The notes under the pieces were generated by a model, which was not told where the DNA came from, ran no database searches, and saw only the letters and a program-made list of their open reading frames with translations. A program made the translations under genes and the position numbers. A stretch of DNA of 64,000 nucleotides from Diphasiastrum complanatum (lineage: Eukaryota > Streptophyta > Lycopodiopsida > Lycopodiales > Lycopodiaceae): positions 73,950,501 through 74,014,500 of the forward strand of contig CM055095.1 of the NCBI GenBank assembly GCA_029204225.1. Direction: 5' to 3'. This document shows positions 11,124 to 22,171 of this stretch, piece after piece; the stretch's first letter is position 1, and each line of letters opens with the position of its first letter.

Positions 11124-11875
11124 ATGGCAACCTCAAGTGGCTTCATGTTGGAAGGCAATGATAGGCTTACCTCAACAAATTATTCTACCTGGAAGGTGAG
11201 GATCGAATCTTTGCTTGAGATGAATGATTTGATGGATATTGTTATAGGTGTGGAGGAGAGACCTTTGGAACCACAAGATCAATTGAGGCATGACAAGAGA
11301 GCAAAGAAAGATTTACATGTGATCAAGATAAATGTGACTAATGAACTTCTCAAGGAAGATAGTGTACTTCATCAAGTGAGGCTTGGAAAACTTTGAAGAA
11401 GCTTTTTGAGTCCAAGTCTACATCAAGGATAATACCCCTTAAGAGGCAAATCTTTCAATGTATGCAAAAGAAGGATGAAAGTGCTCATACTTTTGTTCTA
11501 AGGGTTAAGGCATTCAATGATGAGCTAGCATGTATTGATGAAAGCATTAAGGAGATAGAACTTTTTCAAGGTGTTCTTAATGGCTTATTGGATGATCATG
11601 CTAATCTTGTTCAAAGGTTTGCTATTCAAAAGACTTCGCCAAGTATAGTGGATTTTCAAGAGATCTTCGTGAATGAGGAGTTTAGGCTTCTATAAAGAGG
11701 AAGATCTACTTTCATTTCTCAAGTTGGAGAGGCGGAAGCTATATCCTCAAGGGGCAAGTTCAAGGGCAAAGGCAAAAGCAATTAGTCGTCTAAAGGGCAA
11801 GAACAAGGTGCGCCTTCTACTTTTGTTGGCAAGAAGAAAAATATATCAAAGTTAAAATGTTTTTATAGTGGAGTC
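11124..11875 (+). pseudogene. copia-A1 gag, frameshifted and cut off by copia-B1
   Basis: Gag packages the element RNA. The N-terminus MATSSGFMLEGNDRLTSTNY followed by STWKVRIESLL is typical of copia gag (UBN2 type). Reading continues to about 11375, then shifts frame: a dead-end after VRLGKL against the continuation KKLFESKSTSR from 11393. A second shift occurs near 11695. The start is supported by position after the leader and by the MATSSG beginning. The coding sequence stops at 11875 where the copia-B1 LTR begins, so zinc knuckle and pol are absent. A diverged copy of this gag is at 25050-25640. Confidence 0.8.
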
Positions 11876-12760
11876 TGTAGGAAAAATAGTAATTATTCTT
11901 CCACAAAGAACATGATGAAAGTTTGAATAAATCAAACTAATATCAGTTTCTTCAATTGAGGAAGTAAGAGACAACTTAAGACAATTTAGATAATATGAAA
12001 TTGATCCAAAGCGGATTTTTATTTGAATCTGATTTATCAATATACATCTCTTGCTGTCTTATCTCGATGTTGTGTCTATGATTGAGTGAGTGTGTTACAA
12101 CGAGTAGTGCACATGTATTAATATTGCTATAGGACAGGTCTTTTGACCTTTTATTTACAGGTCTTTTGGCCATTTAATGTTGTAACAGTAGATATCTAAC
12201 CGTTTACGATGGTTGATATTCAAATAGATGTTCTATTTCAAGGTCAAATAATTTCTGTTCACAAATTATTTGCGACAGTCTATCTCTTCATCTCAGCTTT
12301 GTGTTTCGTGAATTGTTCATGACACTTGTCTCTTCACAACATTTTTTTTTTTCGCAAATTGTTCACGATAGATGACAATTCTTGAGTTTGAAAACGAAAT
12401 CTAGCATACTTCACGAACTGTTCACGACAATTTTGCGATAGGTGAGCTTGAAGAATAGTCCAGAAGATTTCGTGAATTATTCGCGACAATTTTGCGACAT
12501 CTGAAGTTTGAACAAGAAACGGAATATGTCGCGACAAGATTCTGTTAGCGAATCTTTCAAGCTTCAACAAGAAAGCCACGGGCTTCTACAGGTAACTGTT
12601 TCGCGAAACTTTTGAGTTGACTGCAAGACAAAGTTCGTGAATCCTTCGAGGTTGATCACGAATAAAAATGTTTTGAGTTACCGTTCGTTTCTTATCCTTT
12701 GTCAAGTAAACTACGCGCTTTGTTAGTAGAATCAAGATTTGATTGATCAGTTGTTCTACA
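11876..12760 (-). mobile_element. copia-B1 3' LTR
   Basis: Plus-strand ends TGTAGGAAAAATAG and GTTCTACA (inverted ends TGTAG/CTACA). It is the reverse complement of the LTR at 51530-52475 over its length, though diverged. On the minus strand it is preceded by the polypurine stretch TTTGAGAGGGAGC. Three TCGCGA sites remain (12481, 12529, 12601); other positions that are TCGCGA in the other copy read TCACGA or TTGCGA, as expected from CpG decay. Confidence 0.85.
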
Positions 12761-13803
12761 GCTCCCTCTCAAAGTGGGCAGTTGGATTAACCCCAATCTT
12801 CTTCACTGCTTTCGAACAAAGCATTACTGAGTGACTTCGTAAAGATATCAGCTGTCATTTCCTCTATAGGTATGAAGACTGTCTTCAGTATCTTCTTCTC
12901 GACTAAATCCCGAATCACATGATATTTGATAGCTATGTGCTTCGTTTTTGAGTGAAATACAAGATCTTTCGTAAGATAGATTGCTGAAAGCGATGAGGCA
13001 AAACGAGGCATGGACATTAGAGCCACTACCAGAAAACAAAAAAATAGTCGACTGTATCCATGAACAAGACATAATATTCAGAAATAGATTCATCAAATCC
13101 TTCCAAGGTCTATTTAATCCAGATCAGCTCGTTTGCCATCTTGGCTACTGTTACATATTCCTCTTCACATGAAGATTGAGCTACTATTGTTTGCTTCTTG
13201 CTTATCCAGACTATAGCTGCGCCAGATGCTAGAGTACAACCTCAACTTCGTATATTGCCTTTCAAAGTGTCATTGTCGCATCTTTTGCCAATAAGGTTCT
13301 TGTTGTGTGAAATGACCTGGGTGGTGTTCGAAGAAAATAACTGAGCTGTTTTTCTTTAGAAATTGTATTTTTTGCACCAAAATTTTGCAAGGAAACAAAC
13401 AAATTTTTAATCTTTTGCACAAATGTATTCAGGTCTTTGTCGTCCCACTGTATAAAAGTTAATTGGTTTCCCAAAAACATGATCTGATTACGAGATCGAG
13501 TCTCATTCTTGGTTTGCAAATCTTCTCATAAATCTTTTGCGTTCGAAATTGATGTAAGATCTAGCATTATATTGTCATGCACTGAAGACACAATAATTGC
13601 TATAGCTTTGTCATATTTTAAACTCCATTCTTGAAGTTCTTTGCGAGGAGTAGCTACTAGCTTCTCCTCAATTGGTTCTACCCATTGCCATAGACCTTCG
13701 CCCTTCAATAAGAGTGAAGTCTTTGATTTCTAAATCAAGTAGTTTGAACCTTCTGGGTCCAAGATCGTAGTGATCTTAGCCTGAATATTGATGATGGACG
13801 ACA
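12761..13803 (-). pseudogene. copia-B1 internal remnant: gag joined to RNase H
   Basis: Read from 13803 down, gag begins MSSIINIQAKITTILDPEG, has a stop after about 26 residues, then KGEGLWQWVEPIEEKL and a typical UBN2-type gag body to about 13262. It then passes straight into the copia RNase H end (IVAQSSCEEEYVTVAKMANE, with stops) and finally EEMTADIFTKSLSNALF before the LTR. The rest of gag, protease, integrase and reverse transcriptase are missing, so this is a large internal deletion. Several stops show it is dead. No 5' LTR was found beyond 13803, so that end is also truncated. Confidence 0.8.
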
Positions 13804-15119
13804 TCTTCTAATTTTCTCAAAAATTCATACACTATCTATTACATTTCTGTCTTTACATTATTTTCTTTGCATTATCTTTACTATTCAAACAATAATGTAA
13901 CTATTTACTTTACACTCTCATCTACTTTACACTTTCATTCACTTTACACTTTTTATTATTCCTCTTCACCGTCTTTCACAAAAACAAACAAAACAAAATT
14001 TATCTCCAAAAAAAAAAAAAACACAAAACAATTACCTCCAAAAGCTCCCAAAGCTTCAAAAGCACCAAAGCACCAAAAATCCAAGCTCCAAACGCATCAA
14101 ATGCACCAAAGATGCTCCAAACGCCACCAAAAGAGTGGGAAGAGAAACCGCGGATCGCGCAAAAATTCGAAATTCGCATAGACGTCAAATATCGACATCC
14201 CAAAACACATCAGAATCCGACGTCCATGTCCGTAACATGTCTAATTGAAAAAGTTTTTGGGACTCAAATCACTGACGTGGATGTCAAAATGCAACGAATG
14301 TGACGTCCACGTCGGATGCCAGCTATGTTATAAAATATTCCACGTCATATTCAGGTTGAAATATCAGATTCTGACATGTCGAAATCTGACGACAAGTTTA
14401 AAAATTGGTTGGTGCCACAGTTTCCCGATCATTGGGTGTCAAATTTGGGAATTTTTACTTGGACGTCGAAATCCGACGTGTCGAAATGCGAAAAATTTTA
14501 GAAATTCGTCGGACGCCCACATCGGAATCCCCGCAATATGTTATTGTGGATCCCTCAATGCATGCATTATGCCTATCAAAATTGATTATGTAGGCAAACA
14601 CAAAGTCTATTGTGTTGCAGAAGTGGAAGAGCAAATAGTCAGACAAAAACAAAAATAGCAAAACATTCCACATTGACACAAATATGAATGCAAAAACAAT
14701 AAAACATAATGGATTTAGATTTATGTATGAAAATACAAGTCAGATGAATGCTCGGAGCACTAGACAATTGTGGGCAAAACCACGATAAACTATGAGCTGA
14801 TTTTTGACAATCAATCTGATCGAAGGAATCGATGCGTAACACCATCTATAGTGTGTCTGTCTCTAAAAAATTACAATTATCATCCTTATAAAATTTACAC
14901 TTGTGTAGATATATGTACAAAAGTGGCATGGAACCGATGCACCATCTGAAAGTAGATCGTGGTTAATGTCATTGTCAAAGTAGTTGCACAGTACTTGAAG
15001 TACTAGAAGTGGGTGAGTGGTGTGAGCGTGAGAAAGCTTCAATTGTTCAGAGTCAAGCATGACACTATTGAGAGTTGATAGAGTCAAGACAATTGTCTCA
15101 ATAGGTCAACGATAGTTGA
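13804..15119. other. non-coding stretch with an ACGT-core cluster
   Basis: No gene recognised. At 14185-14490 many ACGT cores occur (GACGTC, GACGTGG, GACGTCC, CACGTCGG, CACGTCA, GACGTG), with repeats of TCGAAATCYGACG. At 14040-14110 there is a low-complexity CCAAAGC/CCAAA-rich repeat. The segment lies between a truncated copia-B1 and the copia-A' LTR and may be a retroelement remnant. Confidence 0.4.
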
Positions 15120-15667
15120 TGTGAAGGATTTCAGATCATTGACGATCCAATCCACAAAAAAGATCTTGGGTTACAAAAGAAGCTACTCTGCCAATCAAAA
15201 CCAATGTAGAAAAATTAACATTTACACACAAAATGAGATGCAAACTCTAATAGAACCTTATCGAACATGAATCAAATGATAGAGTGATGTTGTTGTCCGT
15301 ACAAAACCAGCAATCTATTGTATTTCACACGCGTGGATCCAAAAATAACAATTATAGATCATTCTACACATAGAATTGCATGCAATCATAGATATAGTGC
15401 ACCAATGGATAGTAGAACCCAAGAGAACCATGTATAAGCATGAAATGAGATAGAGAAGAGAGAAGATATGTCTCTCCACGAGTTACATCCTTTTATAACA
15501 GGTCCAAACCCTATTTGGCCACTAACCCTACTATTTTTGGGTCTAGATTCAAAGTACCCAACATTCAAATTTGAGTCTACTCAAACTCGACTTCTAACTT
15601 TCCCACACTTTCAAAAAGTGTCTTTTCAAATGTAGCAAATATGATCAAACTAGTTGAACCTTTCACA
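15120..15667 (-). mobile_element. copia-A' 3' LTR
   Basis: Plus-strand ends TGTGAAGGATTTC and CCTTTCACA. On the minus strand the polypurine run GAAGAGAGAG directly precedes the LTR start. It is related to, but clearly diverged from, the copia-A LTRs; the part around TTGGATCCACGCGTGTGAA is shared. Partial copy at 9383-9515. Confidence 0.82.
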
Positions 15668-16771
15668 CTCTCTCTTCGACTAGTTTTAGCATAGAATTTG
15701 ATAACACTCCAAGTGAAGTCCTATGCTTCATAAACAAGTCCTTTCCCAATGCTTTGGTGAATATATCATCTACACATTCCCTTGAGGACACATGTTGAAG
15801 CTCCACCTCATTTGCAATGACTTGCTCCCTCACAAAATGGTATTGCACCTCAATATGACATGAAGAATGGCATAGAATGTAAATGAGATAATTCGTCCAT
15901 GTTATCAGCTTTGAACTCTGTGAAAAAATACAGCAAACAAATAATAGATGTGAGTGATATCCATTTGCTTTTTTGTATCCTCTCTTTTTGTCCTTTGTTG
16001 CCATGTATCCACCATGACATTCCATCAATGAGCCTCCATCTCCATCTTGCCACAAGAAACCATCAACTCTTGGAAATCCATGAGTAAGTGAGTACATCCA
16101 TGATACTAAAGCAACACCACATGACACCATAAACCAAACAAGTTTTACTAGTCCATCTTCAAGATCTACTTGACACAAGAAAATGACCATGAATTCACCA
16201 ATAATTGACAATCTCCAAACATTGGCACTAAGTAGCTCAACACTTGAGAACTTAGCCATGGATGAGTGATATAATGAACCTCCAATAGCTTCATTTCCAT
16301 CAAAACCAGCCAAGAATGCTATTACAAATCCAACATCAAAATGATGATTACCAATGTAGCTAGTTCTACCATATCTTGACAATTTGCACACATCCACATG
16401 AAATGCTCAAACATTAGATAGAACAAGTATAACTAGATTGAACAACACTTTCTTGCTGCTCCTTTGACCTAACTTGAGTCTTCAATAAGTTGCAAAAATA
16501 TATCCATAACAACTTTGCCAATTACCTCTCCTTTGATGCTCTTGACTAGCTCCAAATTACCAACTTCCTTTTTGCCTTTGTGAAGCCCTTTGAAATCAAC
16601 CTCTTGATCATCAATTTGATCATAAAAGTCATTGAAAAAAATTTGTTTTCCAAATCCATTGCTTGCTGGAAAAACATGAAAACATCCATCTACTTGCATA
16701 GCATCATCTACACAAGAAGATCCACCAAAAGATGTTTCATTCTTCATAAGAGCTTGATACTCAAGATCCAT
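15663..16771 (-). pseudogene. copia-A' C-terminus: RT start, foreign module, RNase H tail
   Basis: Read downward, MDLEYQALMKNET (16771-16733) matches the start of copia reverse transcriptase. At 15860-15663 the reading CHIEVQYHFVREQVIANEVE and DIFTKALGKDLF is the normal RNase H tail. Between them, 15861-16732 has no RT or RNase H motif: no YVDD, none of the usual core. Instead it holds a module also found at 22172-22770 in copia-A2 (shared DDQEV, GNLELVKSIKG, VCKLSRYG, LWQDGDGGS, HSLLF-like YSHLLF and SSKL blocks). Stops lie near 16398-16470. The tail's stop codon overlaps the first bases of the LTR. The module's origin is not recognised. Confidence 0.75.
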
Positions 16772-18365
16772 TGCTTGGATCCACTCCTCTCTTTCCTTGC
16801 TTCATCTACACTTTTAGGTTCATCAAAAGAGGTTAGGAAAGCAACATAATTTCCAGAAACTGCTTTCTTACCCTTTTCATCATATGTTTGCCTTGAATGT
16901 ACTTGTTTTTCCCTTGATGATCTCATTGGCTTTTGACTCAGTGAAGGTCCATCATCATCACCATCCAAAGTAGGATCCTTTACATCAACATCAAGAATGT
17001 TAGATCCATCCACACCTTTATCAATCAAGCTTGAAGACACTTTTGGAATGTTTCCCTCATCAAAGATGACATCTCTACCAACAATCACTTTGTTAGTAGA
17101 AGGAATGTAAACCTAGTGGGCTTTACTCACCTCACTATATCCAACAAAAATACCTCTTCTTGAAGATGGATCCTCCTTGGTCCTATCATCAAGAGTAATG
17201 TTGAAATATCATGTGCATCCAAAGGTTCTTAGAAATTAAGACTCGGCCTCCTCTTAAATAGCATCTCAATAGGTGTCCTTCCATCCAAATAGCACCCGGC
17301 CACCTATTGCACAAGAAATTGGCACACAACAAAGCTTGATCCCAAAATGGTTTATCAAGATTAGCACTTAACCTCATGGCTTTAGCAATTTCACATAAAG
17401 TCCTATTCTTCCTTTCAGCCACTCCATTTTGTTGTGGGGTCCTTGATGTTGTATACTCCCTCTTGTTCCCATGCTCATCACAAAAGGCGTTGAACTTGGT
17501 AGATATGTACTCACCCCATTGTCACTCCTTAAGAACTTGATCTTTGTGGAAAATTGGTTCTCCCTTGCATTCTTGAACTTGATAGAGACATCATACACTT
17601 CATCCTTGCTGTTTAGTATATAGATCCAACAAAATCTACTAGAATCATCAATGAAAGTTACATATATCTTAGCTCCACTATTGCTAGTTGTAGTAATTCC
17701 ATGAATATCCGAATGTACAAGTTGAAAAGGCTTTGTATATCTAGATGTAGAAGTATATAGTAGCCTATGTGACTTTGACAAAGCACAAGACTCACAAACA
17801 TGTTTGATGACACTTAAGGATCTTGGAAGACCTACCACAACCTCCTTTCTAGACATTACCTCCAATGACTTGAAGTTGAGGCGTCTCATCCTTTTATGCC
17901 AAACCTCTCGAATAGGTATATGCTCCCTTACAACACATCCAGCTTGGTTAGCAATAACACAAGCATCTAGTTTGAACAATGTCCCTTGTCTTTTATCTTT
18001 TCCAATCAAGACGTCCTTCTTTTTATCATACAAGCATCTCCATCAGACTCAACCTTGAGGCCTTTACTTAGCATTTGACTCACTAAGCAAATTCTTGGTA
18101 ATAGATGGAATAGACAAGACATCCTCCAAATGAACATTCCTATTTGTAAAGAGAAAAATAGGAATTGTTCCAATCCCTTTGATTGCACACTCACCATCAT
18201 TGGCCATGTAGATCACCCTCTTGTCATCTCCATATGCAAACAAAGAAGTGAAATACTCTTTGTGAAAAGTCATGTGTGAACTTGCTCCACTATCAATCCA
18301 CCAAGGATCTAGATCTCCATCATTAGCAAGCATACATGAAGACATCACAAAAGCATCATCATTTA
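16744..18365 (-). pseudogene. copia-A' protease-integrase-linker region
   Basis: Read downward from 18348: protease with PWWIDSGASSHMT (catalytic D-S-G), then the GAG-pre-integrase and integrase core in another frame (17374-18033) with HSDIHG and LRSDNG for the first two acidic residues. The third part follows after a frame change at 17422 (MAERKNRTLCEIAKAM, containing the E of the DDE set, then CANFLCNRW). The linker at 16744-17088 carries TYDEKGKKA. Several frameshifts show that it is not functional. Gag and the 5' LTR are absent; the body ends near 18365 at a junction with copia-C. Confidence 0.82.
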
Positions 18366-18476
18366 ATAAACCTCGATAAAGATAAACAAAAGTTGACTAA
18401 TAGTCTAGCATATAGCTAATTAAGTTGGTAACAATTTAAAGTACGTCGTGAACAATAACATCATTGATTTCTAACA
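18366..18476 (-). mobile_element. copia-C 3' LTR, 5' portion only
   Basis: On the minus strand GAGGGAG is followed by TGTTAGAAATCAATG, a polypurine tract then an LTR start. Only about 110 bp remain before the junction with copia-A'. The left border is approximate. Confidence 0.55.
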
Positions 18477-19835
18477 CTCTCCCTCAATGATAGAATTACA
18501 CTCTTCTATTCCTAATAGATTGCAAAATTTTTCAAATTTATATCTACATAATGACTTGGTAAAAATATTTGTCACTTGATTTTCAGATTTACAGGGAAAC
18601 AAGATCAATGGCTCCATCAAAAAATTTCTTTCAAACAAAGTGATAGTGTATTTCGATGTGCTTAGTTCGAGCATGTAAAACTGGATTTTTGGCAACGTGA
18701 ATGCAGCTTTGGTTGTCACAAGATATAGTAGTCGCATCCACCTATGGTTGACCTAAATCAACAAGCACTCTTTGTAACCATACTACTTCTTGTGTAGCAT
18801 TGTTGAGTGCACGATATTCAACTTCTGTTGAAGATAAGCTAATGTCGTTGCTTTTTGTTGTTCCATGCAATTGTACCATAATTAAATGTATGACCACTGG
18901 TAGATCTTCCTTCATCAATATTATCTTTGTATAACCTACCAACATTAGCACTTCAGGCTGATCATACTTCAAACCAAAATTCAATGTCCCTCGAATGTAT
19001 TTGAGAATACGTTTAGCAAACTTCCAGTGTGCTTGACTAGGATCTTGCATAAATTGACTTACAACACCAACAACATAAAAATTTCAAGTCATGTGTGTGT
19101 CAAATAAATCAAACTACCCACCGGCTACTTGTATAGATAAGCATCCACTGTTTCATATTCATCATATGCAGTAAGCCTCATGTTGACATCCATCAGTGTG
19201 CTCAAAGACTTACAATTTTGCATATTAAACTTGTAAAGCAAATATCGTGCATATTTATTTTGTGTAAAAAAGACAACGTCTTCTTTTTGCCATATTTCAA
19301 TGCCAAGACAATAGTGCATCAATCCTAGATCGCTCATGTCAAAAGCATTGGAAAGATCTGATTTGTTTTCATCAATTAAGCTCTCATTGCTTCTTGTAAT
19401 AATCAAATCATCCACGTACAAAACAATGAACACTATATTTGAATCTTGCCTTAGAATGTAAATATTAGGACCAACATTACTCTTTACCATTCCCCTTTGT
19501 TTGAAGTGTTCATCAATGCAAGAGTACCATGTCCGTGGTGCTTGCTTCGATTTATAAATAGCTTTTTTGAGCTTACAAACAAGATGCTCTCTACCTGGCT
19601 CAGCAAATCCTTGAGATTGTACTAAATACACCTCTTCATCTAGCACTCCATTAAGAAAAGCCAATTTAACGTCCATTTGCTGGATCTTCCAACCATGGAA
19701 AGCATAAATAGCAATGATAGAATGTATAGTTACCATCTTAGCTATGGATGCGAAGGTTTTCTCAAAATCAATACCTTCCTGCTGCTCAAATCCTCTCACA
19801 ACTTGTTTTGTACTTGTTGAGTTGCCCATTCGCTG
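18471..19835 (-). pseudogene. copia-C reverse transcriptase and RNase H remnant
   Basis: Read downward: VVRGFEQQEGIDFEKTF, MDVKLAFLNGVLDEEVYL, then FIVLYVDDLIITRSN with the catalytic YVDD, and YCLGIEIW. A break near 19125 is followed by AHWKFAKRILKYIRGTLNFG, then the RNase H blocks SLSSTEVEYRALNNATQE and VTNIFTKSLCRYKFEKF. Stops and frame changes lie near 19050-19125 and 18740. Gag, protease and integrase are lacking: the N-terminal side ends abruptly near 19835 where the copia-A2 LTR begins, so a break at that junction removed both sequences. Clear copia type; inactive. Confidence 0.85.
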
Positions 19836-20323
19836 AGTTTGGACCCATTCTAATTGGTTAAATTTAATACATTGCATTTAGACTAGAATTTCTAGGTTAT
19901 TGGTGACTTACCAAAAAATTATCATTTAGGGCAAGTTTAGGGAAATTGGCCAAATGACATTTTGGTAGCTATAAATAGTAGTACCTATGTGAAAAACATA
20001 TCATTGTATTCTTATTTTGTATGGAGAATTCATCTCTTGAGTTTCTGTATTCATCTCATTGGGTTGTCTCTTGATATCTTGATTTTCTGTGTAGAATGTT
20101 GATTTATGGTTGATATAGGTTCCACACATGTGAAGGATAGCTTGTTGCTATTGTTGTATGGACATGGATAGTACCATACTGTATTTTCATGTTCATGATC
20201 AGATCTTGGTGCTTTATGCAATTCTAGCATGCTAATCTTGATGAATTCTATCTTGTAACTAAATCCACCAAATTGGCTCAAGATCTAAGATCCATTAGTT
20301 TGTTTTGGATCTGTAATTTCACA
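19836..20323 (+). mobile_element. copia-A2 5' LTR, 5'-truncated
   Basis: Aligns with 10090-10550 and 23105-23574, starting at GAGTTTGGACCCATTCTAAT. The first 140-150 bp of the LTR are absent. It ends GTAATTTCACA and is followed by a primer-binding site. CACACATGTG replaces the CACACGTGTG of other copies. Confidence 0.78.
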
Positions 20324-20338
20324 TGATATCAGAGCAGG
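20324..20338 (+). other. copia-A2 primer-binding site
   Basis: TGATATCAGAGCAGG follows the LTR end directly, one change from the plant initiator tRNA-Met site TGGTATCAGAGC. Confidence 0.75.
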
Positions 20339-20832
20339 TTGCAGGCCAAAGTTGGTGTTTATGCAAAATCTAGTGGTGGATTTGAGGTCGCCATAAATTC
20401 TATGTGAATTTGGAGGTGTTGCTAATTCAAATCTTGCATTTTCAAGTATAGAAAGTGGATCTTTGTGGTTTAATCATCATTTTAGGTCAAATAGCTTGTG
20501 GATAGACAGTTTTTGAAACCACTTACTAGAATGAGGAGACAAAAATTGCTCATGATTGTGGATGGTACATCCGATTAGATGAGATGTCTAGATTCTAGCC
20601 CTTGCATGTCGATTAGTGCTTAGTGTGTGTCAAATGGTTAAAAAAGGGCTCAAAGTGGAATTTGTTGGTTGGATCAAGAGAGAGCCTTCAAACTCAAAGG
20701 TTCTACATAGTGTGGAAGAGAGGAAGATTAATCTTTTTGAAAGAGCTAAATCCACGAGGGTGAATGCAAATCTTTCTAAGTCATTTTGGGGTGAAGCCTT
20801 GATGTGTGCTAACTTTGTTTGTAATAGGTGGT
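20339..20832 (+). pseudogene. copia-A2 leader and deleted gag-pol start
   Basis: After a leader resembling copia-A1, the reading frame from 20616 gives LSVCQMVKKGLKVEF (GAG-pre-integrase) and then jumps to ERKINLFERAKSTRVNANLS and KSFWGEALMCANFVCNRW (end of the integrase core). Gag, protease and most of integrase are therefore deleted. The reading is interrupted at 20833 by LTR-G copy 2 and resumes at 21721; across the insertion the frame continues as CNRW then DLDGKSSFEV. Confidence 0.75.
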
Positions 20833-21720
20833 TGTTGCACAGGCATCCCAAAGGGAGCCGGGAACCACGACTTAGCCTCTCAGCCTTCAACTCTTGCCGT
20901 CCAAACCCACTTGACATACAAGCAGCCAGCTCGCCAACAACGATCAGATTTAACAAGCTTGAAGTTCGAAAACCAACATTGAGATCGAACCTGGCGCCAT
21001 GCCAAATCAGGGGTTCCGATGTGGGTGACTTCCTTCCAAGCAAGCCACCCCGACATACATCAAACTTAACTAACTCAAAGCTTCGTTACGAACGAGCAAC
21101 ATCCATTCCAAGCAAGTCGTCTAACTTACATCAGACTTAACCAACGCAAAGCTTCGTCACGAGTGCTGGAAGCCAACTCGATGCCACGCTAGACTGGACA
21201 TCCATAAACAGGTATCTTCCACCCAAGCAAGCCATCCAACTCAGCCGACAAGTTAGAGTCCGTTCCCCAAGAGCTTAACCCATTCACATTCATGCAAGAA
21301 ACACTCAGAACCACAAGCCACGACAGATATGGAGAAACCAGTTTTTGAATCGAATGGTCCTGACAACATACCGCTGGCGCCTCGGACCGAATGGTCCCGA
21401 CGACATACCGCTGGCATCCCGGCATACGACCCTCAGCTGCGTGTCTGATCAAAAAGTTTGAAGCGGCCTTATAATGGCGCCTTTATCGAACACTGAAACC
21501 CAGAAGGTAATCGGAGTCAGTTTGAGAAAAATCCCACTTTATTAATAAATCTAACAAGGTTACATTTTAGTGACCGACCCTAGTCTTCGGGGCGCTGGCG
21601 TGAGAAATAACAACTTGGCGTCGGCTAGATTATGGTCATAGTGGCGTCAGGAGCGGCGCCAGGGGCAATGCTGGCGCCACTAGTGCCGAAAGTAAAGCTT
21701 GTAAAGCTAGCTTTATAATA
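20833..21720 (-). mobile_element. LTR-G copy 2, solo LTR inserted in copia-A2
   Basis: It begins TGTTGCACAGGC and ends TTTATAATA (the CA end of copy 1 mutated to TA). It is flanked by a perfect 5-bp duplication GTGGT at 20828-20832 and 21721-21725. With the insert left out, the copia integrase reading continues across the site. It lacks about 330 bp present in copy 1. No internal genes adjoin, so it is a solo LTR. It is younger than the copia element it interrupts. Confidence 0.88.
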
Positions 21721-22171
21721 GTGGTCAAACGAAGACTTGGATGGTAAGAGTTCATTTGAGGTTATTTTTTTTGAACAAGCCAAGGATGGAGCATTTAAAA
21801 ATCTTTAGTAGTACTTGGTATGTCAACTCATCGTTTGGATTCTTGAAGGGAATATTTGTTGGCTATAGTGAAGTAAGGAAAGCTTATAGGGTTTACATTC
21901 CTAAGTCAGAGAAAGTTTACATTTCTAAGGATGTTGTCTTTGAAGAGGAGAATGCGGATAAGTTTGATGTTGTTGATGTTGATCAATCAAACATTTTTGG
22001 TGGTGATGAAGATAGTTCTTTAGATGGTGATGGTGGAGATGCATCTCCAAGTAAAGTTCTAAGAAGATCCTCAAGGGAGAGACAAAAGCCATCTAGGCTT
22101 ACATATGATGAGAAGGGTAAGCAACTTGAAGATACAAACTTTGCTTTACTCACATGTGTTCAATGGCTTTG
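21721..22171 (+). pseudogene. copia-A2 integrase tail and linker
   Basis: From 21741: LDGKSSFEV, EQAKDGAFKNL (out of frame), GIFVGYSEVRKAYRVYIPKS and ISKDVVFEEENADKF, the usual end of copia integrase. Then comes an acidic linker with SRERQKPSRLTYDEKGKQ. The reading reaches FALLTC, where the reverse transcriptase should begin, and instead runs into the module at 22172. A frame change lies between 22105 and 22171. Confidence 0.78.
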
